A stretch of DNA of 64,000 bases from Serratia proteamaculans (GTDB lineage Bacteria > Pseudomonadota > Gammaproteobacteria > Enterobacterales > Enterobacteriaceae): positions 186,001-250,000 of the forward strand of contig NZ_SWDE01000005.1 of NCBI RefSeq assembly GCF_013337185.1, read 5' to 3'. A model generated the notes under the pieces. The model was not told the DNA's origin, searched no databases, and saw only the letters and a list, made by a program, of their open reading frames with translations. Position numbers and translations under genes: made by a program. Positions 39,176 to 47,427 of this stretch are shown here, one piece after another. The number at the start of each line of letters is the position of its first letter. The stretch's first letter is position 1.

Positions 39176-40090
39176 TTAGCTCTTGTTCTTTTTGCACATT
39201 GGGAAGCCCAGCGCTTCGCGAGAAGCGTAGTAGGCCTCGGCAACGGCTTTGGTCAGCGTGCGAATACGCAGAATATAACGTTGACGCTCGGTCACCGAGA
39301 TCGCCTTGCGCGCATCCAACAGGTTGAAGGTGTGGCCAGCCTTCAAAATACGTTCGTAAGCCGGCAGCGGCAGTGGTTTTTCCAGCGCCAGCAGCGACTG
39401 GGCTTCTTTCTCGTACTGCTCAAAGCAGGAGAACAGGAAGTCCACGTCGGCGTATTCGAAGTTGTAAGTAGACTGCTCCACTTCGTTCTGGTGGAACACG
39501 TCACCATAGGTGGTCACACCCAGCGGGCCGTCGCTCCACACCAGATCGTAGACGCTGTCCACGCCCTGGATATACATCGCCAGACGTTCCAGACCGTAGG
39601 TGATCTCGCCGGTTACCGGCTTGCATTCCATGCCGCCAACCTGCTGGAAGTAAGTGAACTGAGTCACTTCCATGCCGTTCAGCCACACTTCCCAACCCAA
39701 GCCCCAGGCGCCAAGCGTCGGGTTTTCCCAGTTATCTTCCACGAAGCGGATGTCGTGAATGGTCGGATCCAGACCCAGCTCTTTCAACGAGCCCAGGTAC
39801 AGTTCCTGAATGTTGTCCGGCGATGGCTTAATCACCACCTGGAATTGGTAATAGTGTTGCAGACGGTTTGGGTTTTCACCGTAGCGGCCGTCGGTCGGGC
39901 GGCGGGACGGCTGCACGTAGGCGGTGGCCATAGGCTCCGGCCCCAGTGCGCGCAGGCACGTCATCGGGTGTGAGGTTCCCGCGCCGACTTCCATGTCCAA
40001 TGGTTGAACGATGGTGCAGCCCTGGCGCGCCCAATAGTCCTGCAGTGTCAGGATCAGGCCCTGAAAGGTCTTGGTATCAAACTTTTGCAT
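39176..40090 (-). CDS. glyQ: Glycyl-tRNA synthetase alpha subunit GlyQ
   Basis: GlyQ is the catalytic class II subunit that forms glycyl-adenylate. The 304-residue protein (E. coli 303) is nearly identical to recalled E. coli Gly[44 protein letters not shown] and [16 protein letters not shown] (motif 3). The ATG at 40090 is set by homology; the open frame extends 165 bases further upstream and its ribosome site is weak. A TATACT -10-like box lies at 40140-40135 on the minus strand. Confidence 0.97.
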   Translation of the reverse strand: MQKFDTKTFQGLILTLQDYWARQGCTIVQPLDMEVGAGTSHPMTCLRALGPEPMATAYVQPSRRPTDGRYGENPNRLQHYYQFQVVIKPSPDNIQELYLGSLKELGLDPTIHDIRFVEDNWENPTLGAWGLGWEVWLNGMEVTQFTYFQQVGGMECKPVTGEITYGLERLAMYIQGVDSVYDLVWSDGPLGVTTYGDVFHQNEVEQSTYNFEYADVDFLFSCFEQYEKEAQSLLALEKPLPLPAYERILKAGHTFNLLDARKAISVTERQRYILRIRTLTKAVAEAYYASREALGFPMCKKNKS

Positions 40091-40352
40091 GTTGAATTCG
40101 CACGCGATACAAGTGGATTTAAATGGGATGCGCCAGTATACCCGTTGACCGTAAGATATACAGCCCGAATCCGGTAACAAGTGTGATTCATCAAAGAAGC
40201 GGGGCGTTTTTGCGCACTGAAATGGGGCAGATGCGCCCGAATGGCACTGTTTCACTCTGCGGATACATCACGGCCCCCTGCCCACCCTGGCCGCCGAGAC
40301 TGGCACTAACCTTGCTAGCTTCCTGATAACCAACATTTCAGGAGGTTCGCTG

Positions 40353-41693
40353 ATGACTACCGCCTTAACCGACAGCCGCTATCGCTACCGTATTTTCGCC
40401 ATGGTGTTCTTTATTGCGTTGATCAATTACGTCGATCGCGGTGCGCTGTCCTTCGCCGCCAACGATATCTCCCGAGAATTCAACTTCAACAAGGCCCAGT
40501 TGGGTGCCGTACTCGGTTACTTTGGCTTTGGTTATTTATTCGGTTCGCTGTGCGGAGGCTTTCTGGCCGACCGCGTCGGCACCAAAAAGGTCTGGCTGAT
40601 CGCCGGGGCCCTGTGGTCGCTGCTGGAGATTGCCACCGCCTGGGCGGGTGAACTGGGGGTGGCACTGTTCGGGGGTTCGGCAATCATGGGCTTCGCCGCA
40701 CTGCGCATCATGTTCGGTTTTGCCGAAGGCCCGGCCTATGCGCTGATGAACAAAACCATCGCTAACTGGGCACCGCGCAAAGAACGCGGATTTTCACTGG
40801 GCATCGGGCTACTGAGCACCCAGGTGGGGTCGCTGCTAACCGCACCGCTGGCGGTGGGGCTACTGCTGCTGACCGATGACTGGCGCAGCATGTTTATTTT
40901 GCTGGGGCTGTTCTCGCTGATCGCCATTTTGCTGTTTGCCCGTTTCTTCACCGACACGCCGCAAGAGCATCCGCAGGTCAACGCCGCCGAACTGGCAGTT
41001 ATCAGCGCCGATCAGGAGGCAGACAGTCAGCAACCGCGTCTGCCGTGGTGGGCTTTCTTCACCAACCGCACTCTAGTGTTTAACGCCCTGGGTTACTTCT
41101 CTTTCCTCTATGTCACCTTTGTGCTGGTCACCTGGGGGCCTAAATACCTGCAAGATACCTTTAATTACGATCTGCACTCGCTGTGGTATGTAGCGATGAT
41201 CCCGTGGAGCGGAGCCTGTTTCACCGTTCTGCTCGGCGGCCGCATCGCCGATGCGCTGCTGAGACGCTTCGGCAACCTGCGGCTGGCCCGCAACCTGTTT
41301 GCGGCGGTAACGCTGCTGTTGACCGCCACCTGCTTCCTGTTGATCCCCTTTATGAGCACGCCAACCGAAATCATTTTGCTGATGACGTTGGGAAACGCGC
41401 TGAATGCGCTGGTGAATAATGTGTATTGGTCGGTGGTGATCGACGTAACGCCGAGAGCTTCCGTAGGGGCTTATAGTGGCATGACGCTGGCGATTGCCAA
41501 TATTGCCTCGATCACCGCACCTATGCTGAGCGGCTGGCTGGCCCAACACCACGGCTATGGCGCCATGTTCTTGGCCACCGCCGTGGTGTCTTTCTGCAGC
41601 ATGCTGTGCATGACTGTACTGCAGCCGGAACGAAAGATCGGGGCTGGCAGCGCGCAACCGAACCACAGTGGCATGCAACACGTAGCGCAGTGA
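40353..41693 (+). CDS. MFS transporter, anion:cation symporter (ACS)-like
   Basis: A 446-residue inner-membrane transporter with about 12 helices. The start INYVDRGALSFAANDI resembles the ACS family (hexuronate, glucarate and phthalate transporters), as does the loop motif GGFLADRVGTKKVWL. The substrate cannot be told from sequence. The ATG has AGGAGG seven bases upstream. No partner enzyme gene is adjacent: glyQ is divergent and a luxR-type gene is convergent. The 262 bases before it show no clear regulator site. Confidence 0.85.
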   Translation: MTTALTDSRYRYRIFAMVFFIALINYVDRGALSFAANDISREFNFNKAQLGAVLGYFGFGYLFGSLCGGFLADRVGTKKVWLIAGALWSLLEIATAWAGELGVALFGGSAIMGFAALRIMFGFAEGPAYALMNKTIANWAPRKERGFSLGIGLLSTQVGSLLTAPLAVGLLLLTDDWRSMFILLGLFSLIAILLFARFFTDTPQEHPQVNAAELAVISADQEADSQQPRLPWWAFFTNRTLVFNALGYFSFLYVTFVLVTWGPKYLQDTFNYDLHSLWYVAMIPWSGACFTVLLGGRIADALLRRFGNLRLARNLFAAVTLLLTATCFLLIPFMSTPTEIILLMTLGNALNALVNNVYWSVVIDVTPRASVGAYSGMTLAIANIASITAPMLSGWLAQHHGYGAMFLATAVVSFCSMLCMTVLQPERKIGAGSAQPNHSGMQHVAQ

Positions 41694-41835
41694 TAACAAC
41701 AAAACCATGAGGCAAGGATGCCGTCAGATTCACGCATGTCGAGTTAAGTTAATTTTGCTACCCGCCGGTAATGACGCTTCATTTTCCCTATCGCGGAAAT
41801 TAACTGGTTTGCATACATATTACGATACTCGTCCG

Positions 41836-42579
41836 TTAGCCTTCCGCGTCGAAGAGGACAGGCCGGATTAGCTGAAGCTCAACCCCAAGCCTAATGGCAT
41901 GTTTAGCGTTAGTAACACCCAGTTTTTTTACGGCGTTACCAATGTGGTATTTTATTGTCGTCAGCTTAACACCCAAGATAAGTGCGATTTCAGGATAGGA
42001 TTTCCCCATACTTGCCAGATAAAGCACCTCATTTTCACGAACGGAGAATATTTCCTTATCGTTTATCTTTTCAAAATAACCCGTACTGTTCAGACTCTGG
42101 TACTCTCCAATTAATCTTTCATGCATTGTTATTAATAACATTTGCAGTTTGTTTTTATTTTTCTCTATCAGGTCTATATTCCCAGATTTTTGGCCACCCA
42201 GGAAGAAAGATAACACAGCAAGATTGTGATGATGATCATGCAGGACAAATGTATAGCCATTGGCAATATTATAATTTTTAGCGGCGTCAAATAACTTTGA
42301 AAATTTCACGCCTGATTCCACAATCAGATTCTCATCCCAGGCAAAGGGAGTTATGCGATTGGATGCAGTAATAAGCACGGGGTCAATAAATTGAAAGTTA
42401 TTTTTCGTATAAGTCTCAAACCAATCCACTCTGTTTGATATAACAGAAAAGTTTGCCGGGTTCCTTTTGTTCATTATAGCATAAACATATTTTATGTTAT
42501 TATAATTGATAATGTGACTCTCTAAATCCCTTTTGATTCCCTCGTTGATTAATTCATTATCAAAGAATGAGCTAGTCAC
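41836..42579 (-). CDS. LuxR-family quorum-sensing regulator (EsaR/ExpR-type solo)
   Basis: A 247-residue regulator. The N-terminal domain has all six residues usual for acyl-homoserine-lactone binding: Trp53, Tyr57, Asp66, Pro67, Trp81 and Gly108. The C-terminal helix-turn-helix has Glu182, Leu186 and Gly192 (FSVRENEVLYLASMGKSYPEIA). It closely resembles EsaR (TPFAWDE, NGYTFVLHDH, AIRLGVELQLIRP), a group whose members often bind DNA without ligand. No luxI synthase is next to it. The GTG at 42579 has GGAGG seven bases before it. The gene is clearly more AT-rich than its neighbours. Confidence 0.88.
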   Translation of the reverse strand: MTSSFFDNELINEGIKRDLESHIINYNNIKYVYAIMNKRNPANFSVISNRVDWFETYTKNNFQFIDPVLITASNRITPFAWDENLIVESGVKFSKLFDAAKNYNIANGYTFVLHDHHHNLAVLSFFLGGQKSGNIDLIEKNKNKLQMLLITMHERLIGEYQSLNSTGYFEKINDKEIFSVRENEVLYLASMGKSYPEIALILGVKLTTIKYHIGNAVKKLGVTNAKHAIRLGVELQLIRPVLFDAEG

Positions 42580-42862
42580 GTATACGCCTCCGTGGAAGAA
42601 AGTAAAGGTATAATATAGCAGTATTTGAAATGTGTATTAAGAACCGATCCAACGGAGGCGACCATAGGGTCAAAAAACAGGCTATTCGTCCAACGGCATG
42701 TCTGGATAAGTTTTAACGCGAAGTGACAGAGCGATGAGTTGAAAAATCAGCAATCGGTGCGGTTACCCGGTCTGAAATGAACATCTTGGTGCAACCTTGA
42801 TAACACGGAGAACACCAGAGCTGTCCGGCAGGGAAACTGAAGCGCCCAGAAGGGCACATTCC

Positions 42863-42879
42863 AATTTGTACTACAAATT
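42863..42879. promoter_or_regulatory. Perfect 17-base palindrome, candidate operator
   Basis: AATTTGTA-C-TACAAATT has two perfect 8-base arms around one base. It lies about 285 bases upstream of the LuxR-type gene. The binding factor is unknown. Confidence 0.5.
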
Positions 42880-42985
42880 CCATCTTATTGATTAATAATA
42901 ATTCCCTGATGTTGAAGCATAAGTTGTAAAGCGACTTTTTTCTGTAATTGCCTATTTCGTCGCTGTAAAGCGCCCGTCACCAAGC

Positions 42986-43005
42986 ACCCTACTAAAGTAC
43001 AGTGA
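42986..43005. promoter_or_regulatory. Candidate lux box
   Basis: On the minus strand it reads CTGTACTTTAGTAGGG. The recalled EsaR box is GCCTGTACTATAGTGCAGGT; the core CTGTACT-TAGT agrees at 11 of 12 positions, and the symmetry is imperfect on the other arm. It lies about 410 bases upstream of the LuxR-type gene. Confidence 0.45.
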
Positions 43006-43157
43006 CAACACTATGCTTTTTCCAATGGTATGTAAATACCCTATAAGGCCAGCCCCTGACTGCTTCGGTGAAAGATTCAATAAAAAACCTAATTTTCAAT
43101 CATTAACAGCAAAAACCTCAGCCAGAGAACTCTTCCAAATCAGACAGCCCTCTTTGA

Positions 43158-43180
43158 ATGGGCCTGTACTTTAGGCCCAT
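43158..43180 (-). terminator. Hairpin after estA, with embedded lux-box-like motif
   Basis: ATGGGCCT and AGGCCCAT form an 8-base-pair stem with a seven-base loop, 13 bases after the estA stop. The U-tract is poor. The plus strand of the stem and loop contains CTGTACTTTAG, the same 11-mer as the candidate lux box at 42992-43002. Confidence 0.55.
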
Positions 43181-43192
43181 ACGTTTGAACTA

Positions 43193-45181
43193 TCAAAACC
43201 GAGCACTGACGCCGACGTTATACATAAACTGTTCGCCGCTGCTCAGGCCGCCGGTCTGCGAAACGGTGGCGAACGCGGCCACCTGATCGGTCAGCGGCAT
43301 GTTTGCTCCCAGGGTCACATCCACCCAGTTTTTATCCTGATTGGCGCTGTCGCGGGTAAAAGAGGTCTGGGTGGACTTCAGTCCACCGCCGGCCCGATAG
43401 ACATCATCGCCAAACTGATGCTGATAGCTCACCTCGGCGTACGGATTAAACAGGCCGAAATTGCTGTCTAACCGCCAGCCCAGCGCACCAATCTGCGAAT
43501 GGTAGTTCTGGTCATTGAACCGCATGGCGGTGCTGTCGTTGCCGTCCTCGCTGTAACCGGAGACGTTACTGTAATCCCAGGCGAACTGCGCCATCGGTCC
43601 GGTGGTCAGGTAGGAGGTAACAGGGAAGTCATAACCGGCGGTGACCCGTGCGCCCCACTGCTTGCCATCGGTGCTACCGGTTTCGGTGCGGGTTAACGAC
43701 CCTAGCTGCATGCTGCGGCGAATATCATCGTAATCCATTGTCGCGTAGTGCAGATCGGCGTTCACCCAACCGTGCTCAAACACATCCAGGGCGGTAAAGG
43801 CCGAAAACAGCAGGCCGCGCGCCTTGTACTCATAGCGGCTGGAAGGCTGCTGATCGTCATTGGAACCGGAAATCAGCGCCCCAATTAACCAGCCGTCCGT
43901 CAACTGGTAGTCCACCCCGACCGTCAGATTATGGGTGGTGGCGTTGCCGTCACCTGCCGCCAGATTGGAAGAATAGTCATAGTGTTGTCCGGCATAACCG
44001 CCGAACACGCCCAGCGCCCCTTGCGGGTTGTCGCCATTGCGTAGCTGTTGGAAACGGCTGTCGAGGGTAGCGCGGCTATCACGCGCCATGGCCGCCGTCG
44101 CCTGATTCAGCGCCACTGCCTGCGCCGGGCCGTCCAGCACCGCCTGAATGTAATCGGCAATCAGTTGATGTGCCTGCGGGCTGGGGTGGAAATGATCGGC
44201 AAACAGGTAGGATTGGCTGCTGTCAAAACCCGGCATCGCAGAGCTGCACACCGCGGAAGAAACACCTGGCGGGCAGGCCATACCGGCGGTATTGGTAAAG
44301 CCAAACTGCGCCGGATTGGCGATGGCTTCGCTAAACAGCTTATTTACGTCAACCCGAACGATATTGCCACCACCCTGTGCCAGCAGGCGGTCTTCGCTTT
44401 GGTTATAAAAATCGGTCAGTTGCCCGGCCTGAGCGCTCAGGCTGTCAAAGGCGGCAATCAGCTGTGCGGCAATCGCCTGCTGCACCTGCGGGATGGCACT
44501 GCCCTGCGCCGCCGCGGCCGTCAGCGCCTGGTGGATGGCCTGAGTCCGCGAGTCATTGTCCGGTGTCGCCAGCGAATTAAGGGTGGCGTAGGCCGCCTGC
44601 ACTGCCGCGTTTTGCACCGGAGTCAGCGCCTGCTGGATAATCAGCTCCATCAGTTGCGGCGTAGAGCCAATATTCGGCACCGTCGGAACGATCACCGTAC
44701 CGGCGCCGGCATTTAACAACGAGTGAACCTGCGCGGCGGCGGCGGCCGCACTGTTGTAGGCCACACCCGGCGCAGTCGTCGGGTTTAACGCCGCCGCCGC
44801 CAGGTCATTGCCACCAATCCAGTGAATATACAGGCCGTCACCATCGGCCCGGCCATTGACCCGGTTGAGATAGCTCTGCACCTGATCCTGAGTGTTATCC
44901 GCCGGGTTAAGCGCCGGCACCGCCACGCCACCACCGGCGGCATAGTTGTCACCACCGTTATCCGAGGCCACCAGCGCAGCACCGATACGTTGCGCCAGCA
45001 CTTCGTCGTATAACAGGTGTTTATTACTGTCGTAGGTAAAGCGGCCATTGTTGCCGGTGTCGCTTAGGCTGTCGCCAAACACGTAGAGTTGGTCATAGGC
45101 CAGCACCGGGGTCGTCATACTGCATAATATTGCCACTGCAAGCACCGCTGGGCGGGGCATACGAGTTATTTTTAGAGGCAT
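43193..45181 (-). CDS. estA: Autotransporter GDSL esterase/lipase EstA
   Basis: A 662-residue surface esterase. A signal peptide (about residues 1-28) precedes an SGNH/GDSL hydrolase domain. This carries the nucleophile in YVFGDSLSDTGNNGRF, Gly in NYAAGGG, Asn in HWIGGNDL, and the Asp/His pair in FADHFHPSPQAHQLIADY. The last 270 or so residues form a beta-barrel autotransporter domain ending in the aromatic VSARF, so the passenger should be displayed outside the outer membrane. The ATG at 45181 has CAGGAG eight bases before it. It resembles EstA of Serratia liquefaciens. It is divergent from tag. Confidence 0.92.
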   Translation of the reverse strand: MPLKITRMPRPAVLAVAILCSMTTPVLAYDQLYVFGDSLSDTGNNGRFTYDSNKHLLYDEVLAQRIGAALVASDNGGDNYAAGGGVAVPALNPADNTQDQVQSYLNRVNGRADGDGLYIHWIGGNDLAAAALNPTTAPGVAYNSAAAAAAQVHSLLNAGAGTVIVPTVPNIGSTPQLMELIIQQALTPVQNAAVQAAYATLNSLATPDNDSRTQAIHQALTAAAAQGSAIPQVQQAIAAQLIAAFDSLSAQAGQLTDFYNQSEDRLLAQGGGNIVRVDVNKLFSEAIANPAQFGFTNTAGMACPPGVSSAVCSSAMPGFDSSQSYLFADHFHPSPQAHQLIADYIQAVLDGPAQAVALNQATAAMARDSRATLDSRFQQLRNGDNPQGALGVFGGYAGQHYDYSSNLAAGDGNATTHNLTVGVDYQLTDGWLIGALISGSNDDQQPSSRYEYKARGLLFSAFTALDVFEHGWVNADLHYATMDYDDIRRSMQLGSLTRTETGSTDGKQWGARVTAGYDFPVTSYLTTGPMAQFAWDYSNVSGYSEDGNDSTAMRFNDQNYHSQIGALGWRLDSNFGLFNPYAEVSYQHQFGDDVYRAGGGLKSTQTSFTRDSANQDKNWVDVTLGANMPLTDQVAAFATVSQTGGLSSGEQFMYNVGVSARF

Positions 45182-45379
45182 GAACAGACTCCTGAGAGCC
45201 AAGCAAATGAAGGAAAATACCTTTTTATCATTGGCCTTTTTGGCTACCGGCCATCTAGTAAATATTGCTGGCTTTTTCGCCACGTCAAGCCGGTTGTTGA
45301 TAAAACAATCAGGGGCTTGCCAAGTTCGCAACTTCGGGCGATGCTTACTGTAAATAAACACAGCACAAGGACAGTCAGT

Positions 45380-45943
45380 ATGGTCAATGAACGTTGCGGT
45401 TGGGTGACGGCAGATCCGTTATATCTCGAGTATCACGACAAGGAATGGGGCGCGCCGACCACCGATGCGCAGGAACTGTTCGAAATGCTGTGTCTGGAAG
45501 GACAACAGGCCGGACTTTCCTGGATCACCGTGCTGAAAAAGCGTGAAAACTACCGTCGCGCCTTCCACAATTTCGATCCGCAGCGGGTGGCGGCCATCAC
45601 TGAACAAGAGGTGGAAACCTTGCTGCAGGACAGCGGTATTATCCGCCACCGGGGCAAAATCGAAGCCATTATCGCCAACGCCAGGGCCTATCTGGCGATG
45701 GAGGCGGCCGGAGAAGACTTCGTCAGCTTTATCTGGGCGTTTGTCGACGGCGAACCGCTGCTCAACCGTTGGCAACAGTTAAGTGAAGTACCGGCAAAAA
45801 CCGAACGCTCGGACGCCATGTCCAAAGCGCTGAAAAAACGCGGTTTCAAATTTATCGGCTCCACTACCTGTTACGCCTTTATGCAGGCCAGCGGGCTGGT
45901 GAACGATCATCTGACAGGCTGCCTCTGCTACCCAAAGCCATAG
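45380..45943 (+). CDS. tag: DNA-3-methyladenine glycosylase I, Tag
   Basis: Tag removes 3-methyladenine from alkylated DNA. The 187-residue length equals E. coli Tag. Conserved features include the zinc-ligand Cys in MVNERCGWV, YHDKEWG, LCLEGQQAGLSWITVLKKRE, and the C-terminal zinc region NDHLTGCLCYPKP. The ATG at 45380 follows AAGGA; the longer frame from 45317 is not conserved. Its TAG stop overlaps the likely start of yiaC. Confidence 0.96.
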   Translation: MVNERCGWVTADPLYLEYHDKEWGAPTTDAQELFEMLCLEGQQAGLSWITVLKKRENYRRAFHNFDPQRVAAITEQEVETLLQDSGIIRHRGKIEAIIANARAYLAMEAAGEDFVSFIWAFVDGEPLLNRWQQLSEVPAKTERSDAMSKALKKRGFKFIGSTTCYAFMQASGLVNDHLTGCLCYPKP

Positions 45944-46377
45944 CGATCCGCCCTTGCCATCCGGGCGATCTGCCGCGACTGATGGCCCTGTGGCTGCCCA
46001 GCACCATCGCCGCCCATCCGTTCGTGAAGGAAAGCTACTGGCTGGAAAGCGCCACCCTGGTGCAGGAAAACTACCTGCCGCGCGCACACAGTTGGGCGTA
46101 TTGGCACGAAGGGGAAATCGTCGGCTTTATCAGCGTGTTGGATCAACGCTTTATTGGCGCGCTGTTTGTTGACCAGGCATTTCACGGCCGTGGCGTCGCC
46201 CAGGCGTTGATGGCGTATGTGCAGCAGCGCTATCCCCGGTTAAGTCTGGAGGTCTATCAGCAAAACCTGCGGGCCTGCGCGTTCTACCATAAGCAGGGTT
46301 TTCACGTCACACAGCGTTTGTTTAATGAAGAAACTCAAGCCCATACGTTGATCATGAACTGGGCCGCCAGCGTTTGA
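45940..46377 (+). CDS. yiaC: GNAT N-acetyltransferase YiaC (non-canonical start)
   Basis: YiaC is a GNAT acetyltransferase; in E. coli it acts as a protein lysine acetyltransferase. The only ATG in frame is at 45982 (131 residues), but similarity to E. coli YiaC clearly starts earlier: the frame reads AIRPCHPGDLPRLMALWL, matching the family's first strand and helix. No ATG, GTG or TTG precedes it. The best candidate is ATA at 45940, overlapping the tag stop as ATAG; a CTG at 45925 is another option. The acetyl-CoA loop is AFHGRGVAQALM and a second motif is LEVYQQNLRACAFYHKQGF. It follows tag as in E. coli. Confidence 0.82.
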   Translation: MAIRPCHPGDLPRLMALWLPSTIAAHPFVKESYWLESATLVQENYLPRAHSWAYWHEGEIVGFISVLDQRFIGALFVDQAFHGRGVAQALMAYVQQRYPRLSLEVYQQNLRACAFYHKQGFHVTQRLFNEETQAHTLIMNWAASV

Positions 46378-46645
46378 TTTTTGTCATTTCTGGCTAAAAA
46401 CAGCGCACTCCGCACCGGGGTGCGCTCAATTCAGAATCCGCTGCATGGTATTCCCCTCCGTTTTACCGGATAACAAGCGCAGCCCGTGAGCCGCTTATAA
46501 ATTGTCACGTTTTTTTCCGGAACTGCCGGAGGAGATGCGCGTCATAGTAGCGCCGCAACCTGGCGTGCCAGGCGGCCAACGGTTTTTTTAGCGTCCCCGA
46601 GATTGGACTGACGCACACAGATTTTGATGCCACAAAGGAAAAAAC

Positions 46646-47308
46646 ATGAATAAACGCATTGCGATTATTGCCGGCGCGGTGAGCCTGGCGCTCACGCTGT
46701 CAGCCTGTACCACCAACCCGTACACCGGGGAATCTGAAGCCGGAAAATCCGGCATTGGCGCAGGGATCGGCGCGGCATTGGGCGCAGGCGTCGGCATGCT
46801 GTCCTCGTCTAAAAAAGACCGCGGCAAAGGTGCACTGATTGGTGCCGCTGCCGGTGCAGCACTGGGCGGCGGTGCCGGCTATTACATGGACGTGCAGGAA
46901 GCCAAACTGCGCGACAAAATGAAAGGTACCGGCGTTAGCGTGACCCGTCAGGGCGACAATATCGTGCTGAACATGCCAAATAACGTCACCTTCGACAGCA
47001 GCAGCGCTACCCTGAAACCGGCGGGTGCCAATACCCTGACCGGCGTGGCCATGGTGTTGAAGGAATACCCGAAAACGGCAGTTAACATCATCGGCTACAC
47101 CGACAGCACCGGCTCCCGTGCGCTGAACATGACCCTGTCGCAGCAACGTGCCGACGGCGTCGGTAGTGCGCTGATCACCCAGGGCGTAGCGGCCAACCGC
47201 ATCCGCACCTCAGGTGCCGGCCCGGACAACCCGATCGCCTCCAACAGCACCACAGAAGGCAAGGCGCAAAACCGCCGCGTTGAAATCACCCTCAGCCCGC
47301 TGCAGTAA
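46646..47308 (+). CDS. yiaD: OmpA-family lipoprotein YiaD
   Basis: A 220-residue outer-membrane lipoprotein (E. coli YiaD 219). The lipobox is LSAC (LTLSACTTNPYT). Next come two glycine-zipper stretches (about 35-85; GIGAGIGAALGAGVGML and GALIGAAAGAALGGGAGYY), which may insert in the membrane. An OmpA-like peptidoglycan-binding domain follows (TFDSSSATLKPAG, then GYTDSTGSRALNMTLSQQRA and QNRRVEI). The ATG follows AAAGGAAAAAAC. It is monocistronic, with a hairpin terminator. Confidence 0.95.
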   Translation: MNKRIAIIAGAVSLALTLSACTTNPYTGESEAGKSGIGAGIGAALGAGVGMLSSSKKDRGKGALIGAAAGAALGGGAGYYMDVQEAKLRDKMKGTGVSVTRQGDNIVLNMPNNVTFDSSSATLKPAGANTLTGVAMVLKEYPKTAVNIIGYTDSTGSRALNMTLSQQRADGVGSALITQGVAANRIRTSGAGPDNPIASNSTTEGKAQNRRVEITLSPLQ

Positions 47309-47312
47309 TCCC

Positions 47313-47336
47313 GTGCGGGGCGCTCTGCCCCGCCAC
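47313..47336 (+). terminator. Terminator after yiaD
   Basis: GCGGGGC-GCTCT-GCCCCGC, a 7-base-pair G/C stem, followed by CACTTCTTAT. It begins seven bases after the stop. Confidence 0.65.
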
Positions 47337-47427
47337 TTCTTATCCCCCGGCGCTCCGCCATTGGGCATTCCGGCTCTGCGCCGGGTGTGTTAGTCTCCTT
47401 GGCAATTAACCACAGGGGAGATCGGCT

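Larger units (their letters stand above)
42580..43192. other. Gene-free 613-base interval between luxR-type gene and estA
   Basis: No reading frame of convincing length or similarity is visible. Adjacent to the regulator, TATATTATA-like sequence about 35 bases upstream of its GTG looks like its promoter. The interval also holds a perfect 17-base palindrome (42863-42879), two oppositely oriented copies of CTGTACTTTAG, and a duplicated TGTAAAGCG (near 42925 and 42964). A 27-codon ATG frame at 42630 has no recognisable product. Confidence 0.6.

Noticed and set aside
42630-42713. A 27-codon ATG frame upstream of the LuxR-type gene
   Set aside because: It has no ribosome site and no recognisable similarity; frames of this size are expected by chance.
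42580-43192. Remnant of a luxI synthase gene
   Set aside because: I looked at parts of the interval on both strands and saw no luxI-like segment. No long open frame is present. A full six-frame search could still find a degraded trace.
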